Shown: positions 8,008 through 17,780 of the stretch, in pieces
Numbering within the stretch: the first letter of the stretch is position 1
Layout: the number at the start of each line of letters is the position of its first letter
Origin: Bin25 sp965221765
Lineage (GTDB): Bacteria > Bacteroidota > Bacteroidia > Flavobacteriales > Flavobacteriaceae
Assembly (NCBI GenBank): GCA_965221765.1
Contig: OZ244911.1
Coordinates: forward strand, 2,480,001-2,544,000
Direction of reading: 5' to 3'
DNA length: 64,000 nt
The notes under the pieces: generated by a model
Told to the model about the DNA's origin: nothing
What the model saw: only the letters and a program-made list of their open reading frames with translations
Databases searched by the model: none
Translations under genes and position numbers: made by a program

Positions 8008-9204
8008 TTATTGGGATTTTAAAGATCGACTGACTTCTTGAACTTCATCAAGAACGCGCATGAGATTTCCGCCCCATATTTTTTTTATTTCTTCTGGTGT
8101 ATATCCCCTTGCTAAAAGTTCTAATGTCACATTGTGGGTTTCAGAAGCATCATGCCAGCCTTCAATTTCTCCTCCTCCATCAAAATCAGAACTAATGCCG
8201 ACATGATCAATCCCCATTTTTTTAACCATATAATCAATATGGTCTATATAATCGGCAACATCAACCGGTGGAAATTGTTCCTTAATGACTTCTAGGTCAG
8301 TATTGGGATCTATCGCTAAAATAGAATCCCTCGCTGAAGTAAATCGTTCGCGTTTTTCTTTATTAACAAAATAATGAAGTGCAACCGCTTGCACAACACC
8401 ACCATTATCTCTTACCAATTCTAATAGTTCATCAGATAAGTTTCTTGAATTATCACTCAATGCTCTTGCTGAAGAATGTGAAGCTATGACAGGAGCTTTT
8501 GAATATTTGATTGTTTGACGAATAGATTCATCAGAAGGATGCGAAATATCGAGTATGATGCCATAATAATTACATAATTCAATGACTTGTTTTCCTAGTT
8601 CACTGATTCCATTATGGAGATAAACTCCATCCACATCACCAGTTTGTGAATCTGATAATTGATTATGACCATTGTGAGAAAGGGATAAATATCGAGCTCC
8701 TCTTTCATGAAATTTACGAATATTGGATGTGTCTAGTCCGATGGAGTATGCATTTTCAACACCAATCATAGCAACCTTCTTTCCTGTTTGAATGATGCTA
8801 TCCATTTCTTTAGAACTAGTAGCCAAAGCAATTCTGTCAGGAGCATATTGATTAACCAATCGGTCAATAGCATCAAATTTTGCATTTGCATTTTCAAGAG
8901 CGGTAGCGTATCCTTCGGGAGTCAATTCGCCTTGAGCAGTATAGACCACTAACCATGCTACATCCAAACCACCTCTTTCCATTTTGGGCAAATCTACTTT
9001 GATATCTAATTCATGAGTATAGTTCAGAGTATCCGTAAAATAATCCACATAAAAATCGATATGGGAGTCGATGGTAGTCATCGCTTGATGAAATTCTATT
9101 GAATCAAATCCTTGATCTTCATTTTTTGGAGGTCCTTGGCATCCCCAAAAAACAATAGAGACAATCGAAAATTGAAATATTGAAAATTTAAATTTTGGTA
9201 TCAT
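8008..9204 (-). CDS. membrane dipeptidase, peptidase family M19, lipoprotein
   Basis: Zinc dipeptidase of the renal dipeptidase family (398 aa). The N-terminus is a lipoprotein signal with Cys at about residue 22 (VSIVFWGC), so the enzyme is probably anchored in the cell envelope. Metal-site motifs are visible: DSHIDFY near residue 47, SLSHNGHNQL, DISHPSD, IASHSSARAL and VGISSDFDGGG, with the C-terminal GGNLMRVL. It probably hydrolyses dipeptides in the periplasm. It lies between ruvB and queG on the same strand. Confidence 0.9.
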   Translation of the reverse strand: MIPKFKFSIFQFSIVSIVFWGCQGPPKNEDQGFDSIEFHQAMTTIDSHIDFYVDYFTDTLNYTHELDIKVDLPKMERGGLDVAWLVVYTAQGELTPEGYATALENANAKFDAIDRLVNQYAPDRIALATSSKEMDSIIQTGKKVAMIGVENAYSIGLDTSNIRKFHERGARYLSLSHNGHNQLSDSQTGDVDGVYLHNGISELGKQVIELCNYYGIILDISHPSDESIRQTIKYSKAPVIASHSSARALSDNSRNLSDELLELVRDNGGVVQAVALHYFVNKEKRERFTSARDSILAIDPNTDLEVIKEQFPPVDVADYIDHIDYMVKKMGIDHVGISSDFDGGGEIEGWHDASETHNVTLELLARGYTPEEIKKIWGGNLMRVLDEVQEVSRSLKSQ

Positions 9205-9309
9205 ATAGGTTTGTTTTATAAAAGAGTTTAGAATCTACAATTTAACGAATTGGAAAATTTTAATAGGATTAGAAAACTAAAATTTTCTGCTTAAACATTG
9301 GCACAATAA

Positions 9310-10329
9310 TTATAAAAGTTCATTTGGTCTTTTATCAATCCGACCCAAATGTTCATACGCCTTGATGGTGACCTGCCTTCCTCTAGGCGTTCGCATTAAA
9401 AATCCTTGTTGAATTAAATAGGGTTCATAGACTTCTTCCAAAGTTTCCATGTTTTCAGAAACCGAAGTGGCTAGCGTTCCAATTCCAACTGGACCTCCAC
9501 TGAAGTTATCGATGATGGTTGTCAAGATTTTATTATCCATTTGATCCAATCCAAAATTATCCACATTCAATGCTTTTAGAGAATATTTGGTAATTTCCAT
9601 GTCAATAGTATCTAGGTCTTGGACCTGCGCGAAATCTCGCACTCTTCTCAAAAGTCTATTGGCAATTCTTGGGGTTCCTCTAGATCTAGAAGCAATTTCA
9701 ACGGCAGCATCTTTTTGGATCTTAATATTCAAAAGCATTGCACTACGTTGTACAATTTTTGATAACAAATCGGGATCATAGTATTCTAGTCGATTACTAA
9801 TGCCGAATCGAGCTCGCATGGGAGCCGTTAATAATCCCGATCGAGTCGTTGCACCAACTAGAGTAAATGGATTGAGATTGATTTGAACACTTCGTGCATT
9901 GGGGCCTGATTCAATCATGATATCGATTCGAAAATCTTCCATTGCAGAATAAAGATATTCTTCGATTACTGGACTTAAACGATGAATTTCATCGATAAAT
10001 AAGATATCTCGCTTTCCTAAATTAGTTAGCAATCCTGCCAAATCGCCTGGTTTGTCTAATACTGGTCCTGAGGTCAATTTAATATCAACGCCAAGTTCAC
10101 GGGAAAGAATATAGGATAGTGTCGTTTTTCCCAAACCCGGTGGACCATGGAATAACGTATGATCTAGAGCATCTTGACGTTGATTTGAAGCGGTGACAAA
10201 TACCTTTAGATTATCAATCATAGAACTTTGGCCAAGAAACTCTTTAAAATGTCTAGGGCGAAGTGCTTTATCGAAATCTAGTTCTTTAGTACTTTCCTCC
10301 AAACTATTGGGATCCAATTCTTTATTCAT
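9310..10329 (-). CDS. ruvB: Holliday junction branch migration helicase RuvB
   Basis: AAA+ motor of the RuvAB complex, 339 aa, the usual length. Walker A GPPGLGKTTLS, Walker B DILFIDEIHRL, sensor/arginine-finger region TLVGATTRSGLLTAPMRARF and the C-terminal winged-helix domain (GFLMRTPRGR) are all present in order. ATG start at 10329. It acts in recombination and repair. The neighbours are unrelated housekeeping genes, and no ruvA or ruvC is in view. Confidence 0.97.
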   Translation of the reverse strand: MNKELDPNSLEESTKELDFDKALRPRHFKEFLGQSSMIDNLKVFVTASNQRQDALDHTLFHGPPGLGKTTLSYILSRELGVDIKLTSGPVLDKPGDLAGLLTNLGKRDILFIDEIHRLSPVIEEYLYSAMEDFRIDIMIESGPNARSVQINLNPFTLVGATTRSGLLTAPMRARFGISNRLEYYDPDLLSKIVQRSAMLLNIKIQKDAAVEIASRSRGTPRIANRLLRRVRDFAQVQDLDTIDMEITKYSLKALNVDNFGLDQMDNKILTTIIDNFSGGPVGIGTLATSVSENMETLEEVYEPYLIQQGFLMRTPRGRQVTIKAYEHLGRIDKRPNELL

Positions 10330-10722
10330 CGGTTATGACAAACTTAGAATATTCATGGCAATATTTTAGGAATTACTAGTATCTGAACACTAAGTTAAAT
10401 TATTTGGTATAACAATCGAACCATAGCCTATTGATAAGATTACTAGGATGAAATCTTTGGTCAAGCTCCCAATATTCGAGGAAATATAAAATAAAAGCTA
10501 TGGATAAAATGAATATCGTAACCAAATCAATAATGGAACATCCTCGCTTATGTAGAGATTTCTAATCGTTCATTTCTGAAAATTATCAAAAAAAATAGCC
10601 ATTACATAAAATCGAACTAGTACCTAATAACTTAGCAAGAGTAACTTTTGCCTTAATGTTTTAATAAAACAAAAATAACTTCGTTTTACTAGCACAAAGT
10701 AATTGACCTCTTAATGCAACAC
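10330..10722. other. non-coding gap between gyrB and ruvB
   Basis: About 390 bp of AT-rich sequence with no open frame worth calling. It should carry the ruvB promoter (minus strand) and the end of the gyrB transcript. A weak GTTTTAATAAAAC hairpin near 10660 is the only structure noted. Confidence 0.4.
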
Positions 10723-12648
10723 CTATACATCGATAGTGGCATAGACCGCATTTTTTTCAATAAATTCTCTTCTAGGCTGTACTTCATCACCCATTAACAT
10801 GGAAAACGTACGATCTGCCTGATTTTCATCTTCAATTTCAATAAGCCTTAACGTTCTATTTTCGGGATTCATGGTGGTTTCCCAGAGCTGCTCGGCATTC
10901 ATTTCCCCCAACCCCTTATATCGCTGAATGGTGGTTCCTTGACCCATTTCTTTAATCAACCGATCGCGATCACCATCATCCCATGCATATTCTTTTCTCT
11001 TGCCTTTTTTTACCAAATACAAAGGAGGTGTCGCAATATAAAGATACCCTTGTTCAACAAGGGGTCTCATAAATCTAAAAAAGAAGGTCATAATTAATGT
11101 CGCAATATGACTACCATCAATATCTGCATCACACATAATGATGATTTTGTGGTATCGTAGCTTTTCAATATTGACTTCTCTTTCATCTTCTTCAGTGCCA
11201 ATACTTACCCCTAATGCGGTATATATGTTTCGAATTTCTTCATTTTCTAATACTTTATGTTGCATGGCTTTTTCAACATTCAGTATTTTTCCACGTAGTG
11301 GCAGGATGGCTTGAAAATTCCTATCTCTTCCTTGTTTAGCGGTTCCACCTGCCGAGTCTCCCTCCACTAAATAAATTTCAGATTCAGCCGAATCCTGAGA
11401 AGAGCAATCGGCTAATTTCCCAGGCAAACTTCCACCACCCATTGCTGTTTTCCGTTGTACTAAATCTCGGGCCTTTTTAGCTGCTACACGAGCTTGAGCT
11501 GCTGTAATGACTTTTTGAATAATTTGCTTAGCATCTCTTGGATTTTCTTCTAAATAACTAGTAAGTATTTCAGAAACAGTCTGTGAAACAACACCAATAA
11601 CTTCTTTATTGCCTAGTTTACCTTTGGTTTGACCAACAAACTGAGGTTCTAATACTTTGACTGAAATAATAGCTGTTAAGCCTTCTCTAAAGTCATCACC
11701 AGAAACTTCAACTTTAGCTTTTTCTAATAAACCCGAATTATCAGCATATCTCTTTAGGGTACTGGTCAATCCTCTCCGAAATCCACTGAGATGGGTACCC
11801 CCTTCATGAGTATTGATATTATTGACAAAAGAATGAATGCTTTCATTATACGTCGTATTATAGACCATGGCAATATCAACTTCAACATCTTCTTTTTTTC
11901 CGTTGATTGATATGACCTGTTCAATGATGGATGAACGAGAAAAGTCAATATATTTTATAAACTCGACTAATCCATTTTCTGAATAAAACGTTTCGCTTTT
12001 ACATCCTTCATCTGTTTTTTCCCTTCGATCTGTCAATTTGATGGTGACTCCTTTATTGAGATACGATAATTCTCTTAGCCTTTGAGTTAGAATATTATAA
12101 TTAAATTGAGTGGTTTCTTTGAATATTTCTGGATCAGGATAAAATATTATTTCCGTTCCAGATGTATTTGAATCTCCTATTTCTACCACTTTCGTTTCAG
12201 GAACTCCACATCTGTATACTTGCTCCCATTTCTTACCATCTCGGTCAACGATAGCTGTTAATTTTTTACTTAAAGCATTAACACAAGAAACACCCACACC
12301 ATGGAGTCCTCCAGAAACCTTGTATGAATTTTTATCAAACTTTCCACCAGCACCTATTTTAGTCATGACGACCTCAAGAGCAGATTTATCTTCTTTCTTA
12401 TGCCAATCCACTGGAATCCCTCTACCATTATCTTTGATGCCGATTGAATTATCCTCGTTGATAGTCACTTCAATTAAATCACAATAGTTGGCCATGGCCT
12501 CATCGATTGAATTATCAACCACTTCATAAACCAAATGATGCAATCCCCCGGAACTGATGTCTCCAATGTACATTGCAGGTCTTTTTCTTACATGATCTAT
12601 TCCCTCAAGGGACTGTATGCTATCAGCTGAATATTCGTTACTTGACAT
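10723..12648 (-). CDS. gyrB: DNA gyrase subunit B
   Basis: ATPase subunit of the type II topoisomerase that introduces negative supercoils; it partners GyrA, which is not in this window. At 641 aa it has the common short form without the E. coli insert. The GHKL ATPase motifs are intact (EVVDNSIDEA, DNGRGIPVD, GLHGVGVSCVNALS), the transducer follows, then the TOPRIM domain (LVEGDSAGG, and CDADIDGSHI) and the C-terminal QRYKGLGEMN motif. ATG start at 12648. A TATATTTG box (12781-12774 on the minus strand), about 125 bases upstream, resembles a Bacteroidota -7 element. Confidence 0.97.
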   Translation of the reverse strand: MSSNEYSADSIQSLEGIDHVRKRPAMYIGDISSGGLHHLVYEVVDNSIDEAMANYCDLIEVTINEDNSIGIKDNGRGIPVDWHKKEDKSALEVVMTKIGAGGKFDKNSYKVSGGLHGVGVSCVNALSKKLTAIVDRDGKKWEQVYRCGVPETKVVEIGDSNTSGTEIIFYPDPEIFKETTQFNYNILTQRLRELSYLNKGVTIKLTDRREKTDEGCKSETFYSENGLVEFIKYIDFSRSSIIEQVISINGKKEDVEVDIAMVYNTTYNESIHSFVNNINTHEGGTHLSGFRRGLTSTLKRYADNSGLLEKAKVEVSGDDFREGLTAIISVKVLEPQFVGQTKGKLGNKEVIGVVSQTVSEILTSYLEENPRDAKQIIQKVITAAQARVAAKKARDLVQRKTAMGGGSLPGKLADCSSQDSAESEIYLVEGDSAGGTAKQGRDRNFQAILPLRGKILNVEKAMQHKVLENEEIRNIYTALGVSIGTEEDEREVNIEKLRYHKIIIMCDADIDGSHIATLIMTFFFRFMRPLVEQGYLYIATPPLYLVKKGKRKEYAWDDGDRDRLIKEMGQGTTIQRYKGLGEMNAEQLWETTMNPENRTLRLIEIEDENQADRTFSMLMGDEVQPRREFIEKNAVYATIDV

Positions 12649-12925
12649 TTATTGATGATTTTTAATATGATGGCCTATTATTGATTTTTTTGCCTAAAAA
12701 AGATTAAAACAACGGGTGGAAGTATCCATATGTCCCACAATATTTCTAACCATATTTTTTCGCTTACTTACAACAAATATAAGGCTTTTAAGGGAATATA
12801 TTGATAAAAATTTAACAGTTCTAAGTACTATTACGACTTGTATGAGCGGAGTTCTAACATTCTAATTAATAAACTCAAAAAAATCATAATCCGCACTCAA
12901 TAGATGAGAGCGATCTATGCAATAC

Positions 12926-13432
12926 CTATCCATTTGACTTAGGCAAAGGCTTTTTGACGCTTGGGATTTTTTTAAGATGATATGACCGAGGAATCACTTG
13001 GCACCAATCATGGCGCTTCAATAATCTGTAGATGGTGGTCTTGGCCACTTGCTGGCCAATTTTTTCTTCAAAAACCGCTTGAATCATCTCTCTCGTGACG
13101 AGTTCCCCCGACATCGCTGCTTACCGAAATCCTTCTAAAAACTGTTTTTCTTCGTTTAGAGACAAATAGCCATATTTTCGGCCACCTTGTCCTTTGCTTT
13201 CAAAGATTTGCAGGCCCAGCTGGTTATAGGCCCGCAACAACTGCTTGATGGGATATTTGGAAAGAGAACTATAAGCGGTCAACTGTTCGGCGGTTTGGTT
13301 TTTTCGTTGAGCATTGATAATCACTTGAATCTGTTGCACCCACCAAAAACTCTCGACATTTCGCATGAGTTGTTTTAACTCTTCTTGGGTTGCCTGCGGT
13401 ATCATTTTAGTGTATCGTGCCATGAGAACCAT
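12926..13432 (-). pseudogene. IS630-type transposase first ORF, broken
   Basis: Two segments in the same frame (13432-13121 and 13114-12926) are separated by a single TAA codon at 13123-13121. Together they read as the N-terminal helix-turn-helix and winged-helix part of an IS630-family transposase, with KQFLEGFR before the stop, GELVTREMIQAVFEE after it, then AKTTIYRLLKRHDW and a basic tail. The DDE catalytic domain (normally a second reading frame) is absent downstream, where the sequence turns into the gyrB leader. It is a truncated remnant with one nonsense codon. Confidence 0.75.
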
Positions 13433-13702
13433 TTTTCACAGAGATAACATAGAACGCACTTTAGTATGAGTTAAGTTTTAAGAGATGGGAAACAAAAACA
13501 CTTCAATTCTCATAAAGAACGATTGGACACTTTTACTCTAAAAGAAGCTGCGCCGATTACTGAACTTTTAACTCTCAATACAAGTATTAAAGAGTTTTGA
13601 GATGAAGATTAAATAAATTTTTGAGGCTTTTTCAATTCTTAAAATCCATTGATACCCTTGAACATATTTTGTATAATATTCCTATAAGCATTCAGAAATA
13701 AC

Positions 13703-15400
13703 TTATACATCATCAATCTCAATTGGCTTTTGAGTCTTATAAGCATCTACATGAACTTTATCAATAGCACGCCCACTTGGTTCGTTTTGGTTTTGAAGTT
13801 TATCGTTCCAGTGAAGTGCTGTTTCTGTGCTGCATGCGACCGATGGTATTGATGGGACTGTCAAAGCGGCTTGATCACTAGGAAAGTGTGATTCAAAAAT
13901 ATTTCGGTAATAATATTCTTCTTTGTTTCTTGGGGTTTGTATAGGAAACCTATAGTGTGCATTTTCCATCATTTCATTTGAAATTGAAGATTCAACTAAC
14001 TCTTTTAATGTGTCAATCCAATTATACCCTACGCCATCAGAAAATTGTTCTTTTTGCCTCCATACAACATCGCTTGGTAAATAATTTTCAAAAGCCTTTC
14101 TCAACACCCACTTTTCCATCCGATTATTGTCTATCATTTTGTCTCGTGGATTGATGTTCATCGCCACATCCATAAACTGTTTATCCAAAAATGGAACTCT
14201 TCCTTCAATACCCCAAGCTGCTAAAGATTTATTTGCCCTTAAACAATCATATAACTGTAATTTTTGGATTTTACGTACTGTTTCTTCGTGAAATTCTTTG
14301 GCATTAGGGGCTAAATGAAAATATAAATATCCGCCAAAGATTTCATCTGCTCCTTCACCAGAAAGCACCATTTTAATTCCTAAAGCCTTAATAGCTCTAG
14401 CCATGAGATACATTGGCGTAGAGGCTCGAACAGTGGTAATATCATAAGTCTCCAAATGATATATGACTTGTCGAATGGCATCAAGACCTTCTTGGATAGA
14501 AAATTCAATTTGATGATGAATGGTTCCAATATGGCTAGCAACTTTTTGAGCAGCATCTAAATCAGGGGATCCTTTCAGACCTACTGAAAATGAATGCAAT
14601 TGAGGCCACCAAGCAGGTTTTTTATCATCTAATTCGATACGATTGGCTGAAAACTTTTTTGCGAGAGCTGAGATAATAGAAGAATCTAACCCCCCAGACA
14701 AAAGTACTCCATATGGTACATCGCTCATCAGTTGCCGATGAACAGCATCTGAAAGTTCATCGTGAATCTTTTTTATGGAAGTTGAATTATTTTCTACTTT
14801 TTTGAAATCAATCCATTGAGGCCGGTACCATTGAGTGGTCTTTCCTTCAATATTATCAATATAACAACCCGATGGAAAGTTTTTGATTTGAGTGCAAATT
14901 CCTTCAAGGGCTTTTAATTCTGAAGCAATATAAAATGAGCCTTTGTTATCCCAACCATAATATAATGGAACAATACCAACATGGTCTCGAGCAATCAAAA
15001 ACTTTTTTTCTTTGGTGTCATAAATGGCAAAGCTGAATATACCATTGAGCTTTTCGATAAACGAATTACCAAATTTTTCATACAAAGCGATAATAACTTC
15101 ACAATCCGAAGCAGTAGTGAACGGATAGTCTTTACAATATTGTTGTTTTAGTTTGAGATGGTTATAAATTTCACCATTGGCAGCCAAAACATAGCGTTGA
15201 TGTCTTCCATAAAGAGGTTGTTTTCCTGACATGGGATCAACAATAGCTAGTCGTTCATGTGCAAAGACGATGTTTTGATTATCATAAATTCCACTCCAAT
15301 CCGGACCTCGATGTCGGATACTAGACACCATATCAAGTATTTGTTGCCTCATTTGAAGCCTTTTTTGTTTATACTCAAAAACACATACAATACCACACAT
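13703..15400 (-). CDS. asnB: asparagine synthase (glutamine-hydrolysing)
   Basis: Makes asparagine from aspartate, glutamine and ATP. The N-terminal class II glutaminase domain begins MCGIVCVFEY with catalytic Cys2, followed by SIRHRGPDWSG and AANGEIYNH. The C-terminal synthetase domain has the PP-loop GVLLSGGLDSSI and LSGEGADEIFGGY. At 565 aa it is close to the E. coli AsnB length. It starts at ATG 15400, and no frame damage is seen. Confidence 0.96.
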   Translation of the reverse strand: MCGIVCVFEYKQKRLQMRQQILDMVSSIRHRGPDWSGIYDNQNIVFAHERLAIVDPMSGKQPLYGRHQRYVLAANGEIYNHLKLKQQYCKDYPFTTASDCEVIIALYEKFGNSFIEKLNGIFSFAIYDTKEKKFLIARDHVGIVPLYYGWDNKGSFYIASELKALEGICTQIKNFPSGCYIDNIEGKTTQWYRPQWIDFKKVENNSTSIKKIHDELSDAVHRQLMSDVPYGVLLSGGLDSSIISALAKKFSANRIELDDKKPAWWPQLHSFSVGLKGSPDLDAAQKVASHIGTIHHQIEFSIQEGLDAIRQVIYHLETYDITTVRASTPMYLMARAIKALGIKMVLSGEGADEIFGGYLYFHLAPNAKEFHEETVRKIQKLQLYDCLRANKSLAAWGIEGRVPFLDKQFMDVAMNINPRDKMIDNNRMEKWVLRKAFENYLPSDVVWRQKEQFSDGVGYNWIDTLKELVESSISNEMMENAHYRFPIQTPRNKEEYYYRNIFESHFPSDQAALTVPSIPSVACSTETALHWNDKLQNQNEPSGRAIDKVHVDAYKTQKPIEIDDV

Positions 15401-15435
15401 CGGCTTTATTATAATTAAATGTTAAAGATGATAAT

Positions 15436-17088
15436 CTAATTAGAAAATCGATTGCTGAATACTATTTCTCCATCTAAAAATGTTGCAACAACTCTTGTAT
15501 TGAATACAGAAGACCAATCCACCGTCATGATATCTTTATCCAATATGGTAAAATCAGCAGATTTTCCAACCTCAATACTTCCCTTTCTTTCTTCTTCAAA
15601 ATTGGCATGGGCACCCCAATACGTAATGCCTTTTAAAGCTTCTTCTCGATTCAGAGAATCTTCTTTTTGAAAACCTTGTGGAGGATAACCATCGATATCT
15701 TGTCTTGCGACAGCGGCAGCAAAAGTTTTAAAAGGAGAGACGTCTTCGACAGGAAAATCTGTGCCAAGAGCAATACTTCCTGATCTTTCCAATAATCTTT
15801 TATAAGCATAGGCTCCTACCATTCGTTGGGGACCGATTCGTTGTTCTGCCCAGTACATATCGCTAGTTGCATGGGTTGGTTGAACCGATGGAATAATTCT
15901 ATAGTCATACAGATTGATATCATTGGTATCGATAATTTGAGCATGTTCGATTCGCCAGCGTGGATCTTTTGCGAAAAATAATGCATTTCTGTATGCTTTT
16001 AGTACCTCAAAGTGAGCTAGATCTCCAATGACATGGGTATTCATTTGAAAAATTTCCGATTTAGCAATACGAAAGGCTAACTGTTGTAGCGCTTCAACAT
16101 CCGTAACAAAAACACCTCGATGATGATCGTCTGAATAATTTTCTTTTAGGGCAGCGCCTCTTGATCCCAAAGCCCCATCAGCATATACTTTAATACTTCT
16201 GACATTCAATTTATCAGTAACGATTATACCACGTTGATCTAGAAAATAATTTAAATTTTCTTCCGTATTGGAAATCATGGCATAAATCTTGATTTTCAAC
16301 TCTTCTGAATCATGCAAATCCTTGATTAAAAGAATATCTTCTTTATCTAATCCCGCCTCACTGACAGTTGTTATCCCATATGAAAAACAAATTTCTTCTG
16401 CTTTTTTGAAGGCTTCAATTTTATCTTTTTCTGTAGGCTGTGGAATAATGGAATCTACCAAATTCATAGCACCATCAATTAAAACGCCTGTGGGTTGATT
16501 CAAATCATCTTTTATGATAATCCCATTTTCAACTTCACTTGTAGAGTCAATTCCTGCTTGATCTATAGCATTTTGATTCACTAAAAGAGCATGACCATCA
16601 ATCCGTCTAAGGATAATTGGAATATCCGGAAATAGAGAATCTAGAGCGTGTTTTGAAGGAAGTTCTTTCAAAGTCCAATCATTTTGATCCCATCCTCTCC
16701 CTTGAATAACTTGTAATTCTGGATTAGCCTCTTTATAGGCTTTTAGCATTTCAACAATTTCATCAAAACTCTTTGAATTGCTTAAGTCTAATTCATTTTG
16801 CAGCAATCCAAGAGTTAAAAAATGAGCATGAGAATCAATAAAACCCGGATAAATAGGAAGCCCTTTGGCATCGAGTTTTCCCCGAGCTGAATATTGATTT
16901 AAAATCTCATCATCCGACCCCACTGCTATTATAATGCCCTTATCAATCGCCATCGCTTCAGCAATGCTATTTTCCCTATCAACCGTATAAATCGTAGCAC
17001 CATGTATAATGGTATCAACCGTTTTACTACAAGAAAAAAATAATCCGCAAAAGAGAATCAAAACAACGGATATAGGATAATCGCTCAT
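15436..17088 (-). CDS. amidohydrolase, YtcJ-like, predicted lipoprotein
   Basis: Metal-dependent amidohydrolase (amidohydro_3 type). I prefer ATG 17088 over the upstream TTG at 17109, because it puts a lipoprotein signal (ILFCGLFFSCS, Cys about residue 21) at the N-terminus. The pattern is that of the family: DTIIHGATIYTVD at the start of the composite beta domain, YPGFIDSHAHF metal ligands, MNTHVIGDLA, RIEHAQIID, LGTDFPVEDVSPF and the C-terminal GKSADFTILDKD. Substrate unknown; envelope location inferred from the lipobox. It lies 35 bp upstream of asnB on the same strand. Confidence 0.88.
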   Translation of the reverse strand: MSDYPISVVLILFCGLFFSCSKTVDTIIHGATIYTVDRENSIAEAMAIDKGIIIAVGSDDEILNQYSARGKLDAKGLPIYPGFIDSHAHFLTLGLLQNELDLSNSKSFDEIVEMLKAYKEANPELQVIQGRGWDQNDWTLKELPSKHALDSLFPDIPIILRRIDGHALLVNQNAIDQAGIDSTSEVENGIIIKDDLNQPTGVLIDGAMNLVDSIIPQPTEKDKIEAFKKAEEICFSYGITTVSEAGLDKEDILLIKDLHDSEELKIKIYAMISNTEENLNYFLDQRGIIVTDKLNVRSIKVYADGALGSRGAALKENYSDDHHRGVFVTDVEALQQLAFRIAKSEIFQMNTHVIGDLAHFEVLKAYRNALFFAKDPRWRIEHAQIIDTNDINLYDYRIIPSVQPTHATSDMYWAEQRIGPQRMVGAYAYKRLLERSGSIALGTDFPVEDVSPFKTFAAAVARQDIDGYPPQGFQKEDSLNREEALKGITYWGAHANFEEERKGSIEVGKSADFTILDKDIMTVDWSSVFNTRVVATFLDGEIVFSNRFSN

Positions 17089-17109
17089 TGGCCTTTGAGT
17101 AGATATCAA

Positions 17110-17728
17110 ATAATAATTAAGATTTTATTTAAAATCGGAACAAATTTAATCAAACTAAAGCAAGCTAAAATGATGCATATTTTCAGAATTAATCTATCAT
17201 TTTACTTTTAATTCTATCCTAATTATAAAGATTTTTATTCAAAATATAACTTGTCCTTATGCCTAACATTGACCTACAAGTGCAACATGAATACCCCAGC
17301 CAAACAATCGACTATAGAAAGTTGCGATTTTATTGAAGGTTTCAAAACCCAAAACAAAGGTATCCATTGGACGCATTGATTCATCAAGAAAATATTCATC
17401 AATCCATCATCGAATCAGCAGCCGTTCATCGGACAACAATATGGAGACCACTAAATAATCCTGTTCGTTAGGAAAAAATAAAGACCTCAAGAGATTACCC
17501 AATCGATAACCCCTGATGAAAGACACTAAAAAGAGAATAAGGGAACCCACATTATATCCCACTGATATAGGCACTCAAAAACGCCATCACCGCTGATCGA
17601 TCGATTGCTATTTCGATGATAATGCCTGCATAAAACAAATCACTTTTCCAATATAGATGATGGCTCATTTCATAGCCCATCACCAAAGTCCCTAAAAACT
17701 CAAAAAAAAATCATGGTTTTTTTCAAAA
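17110..17728. other. non-coding gap with a decayed gene remnant on the minus strand
   Basis: No intact gene. On the minus strand between about 17700 and 17280 several frames look like former coding sequence, for example MGYEMSHHLYWKSDLFYAG, then FIRGYRLGNLLRSLFF and DESMRPMDTFVLGFETF, but they are in different frames and broken by stops. I do not recognise the family. The far right end merges into the promoter region of the surface lipoprotein. Confidence 0.3.
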
Positions 17729-17755
17729 TTGGGGGGGGGGTACTGATTATCTTTG
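17729..17755 (+). promoter_or_regulatory. candidate promoter with G10 tract in the spacer
   Basis: TTG (17729-17731) followed by sixteen bases and then TATCTTTG (17748-17755), with C after it. The second element is an exact match to the Bacteroidota -7 consensus TAnnTTTG, and a -33 TTG is expected 17-23 bases before it. The G10 tract (17731-17740) fills most of the spacer, so each added or lost G changes the promoter geometry. Predicted transcription would begin near 17762, about 20 bases before the ATG at 17781. Confidence 0.6.
17731..17740. repeat. G10 homopolymer in promoter spacer
   Basis: Ten consecutive G between the candidate -33 and -7 elements of the surface lipoprotein gene. This location is the classical one for transcriptional phase variation by spacer-length change. 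Confidence 0.85.
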
Positions 17756-17780
17756 CAAAGATTTACTTGAATTCCTATCG

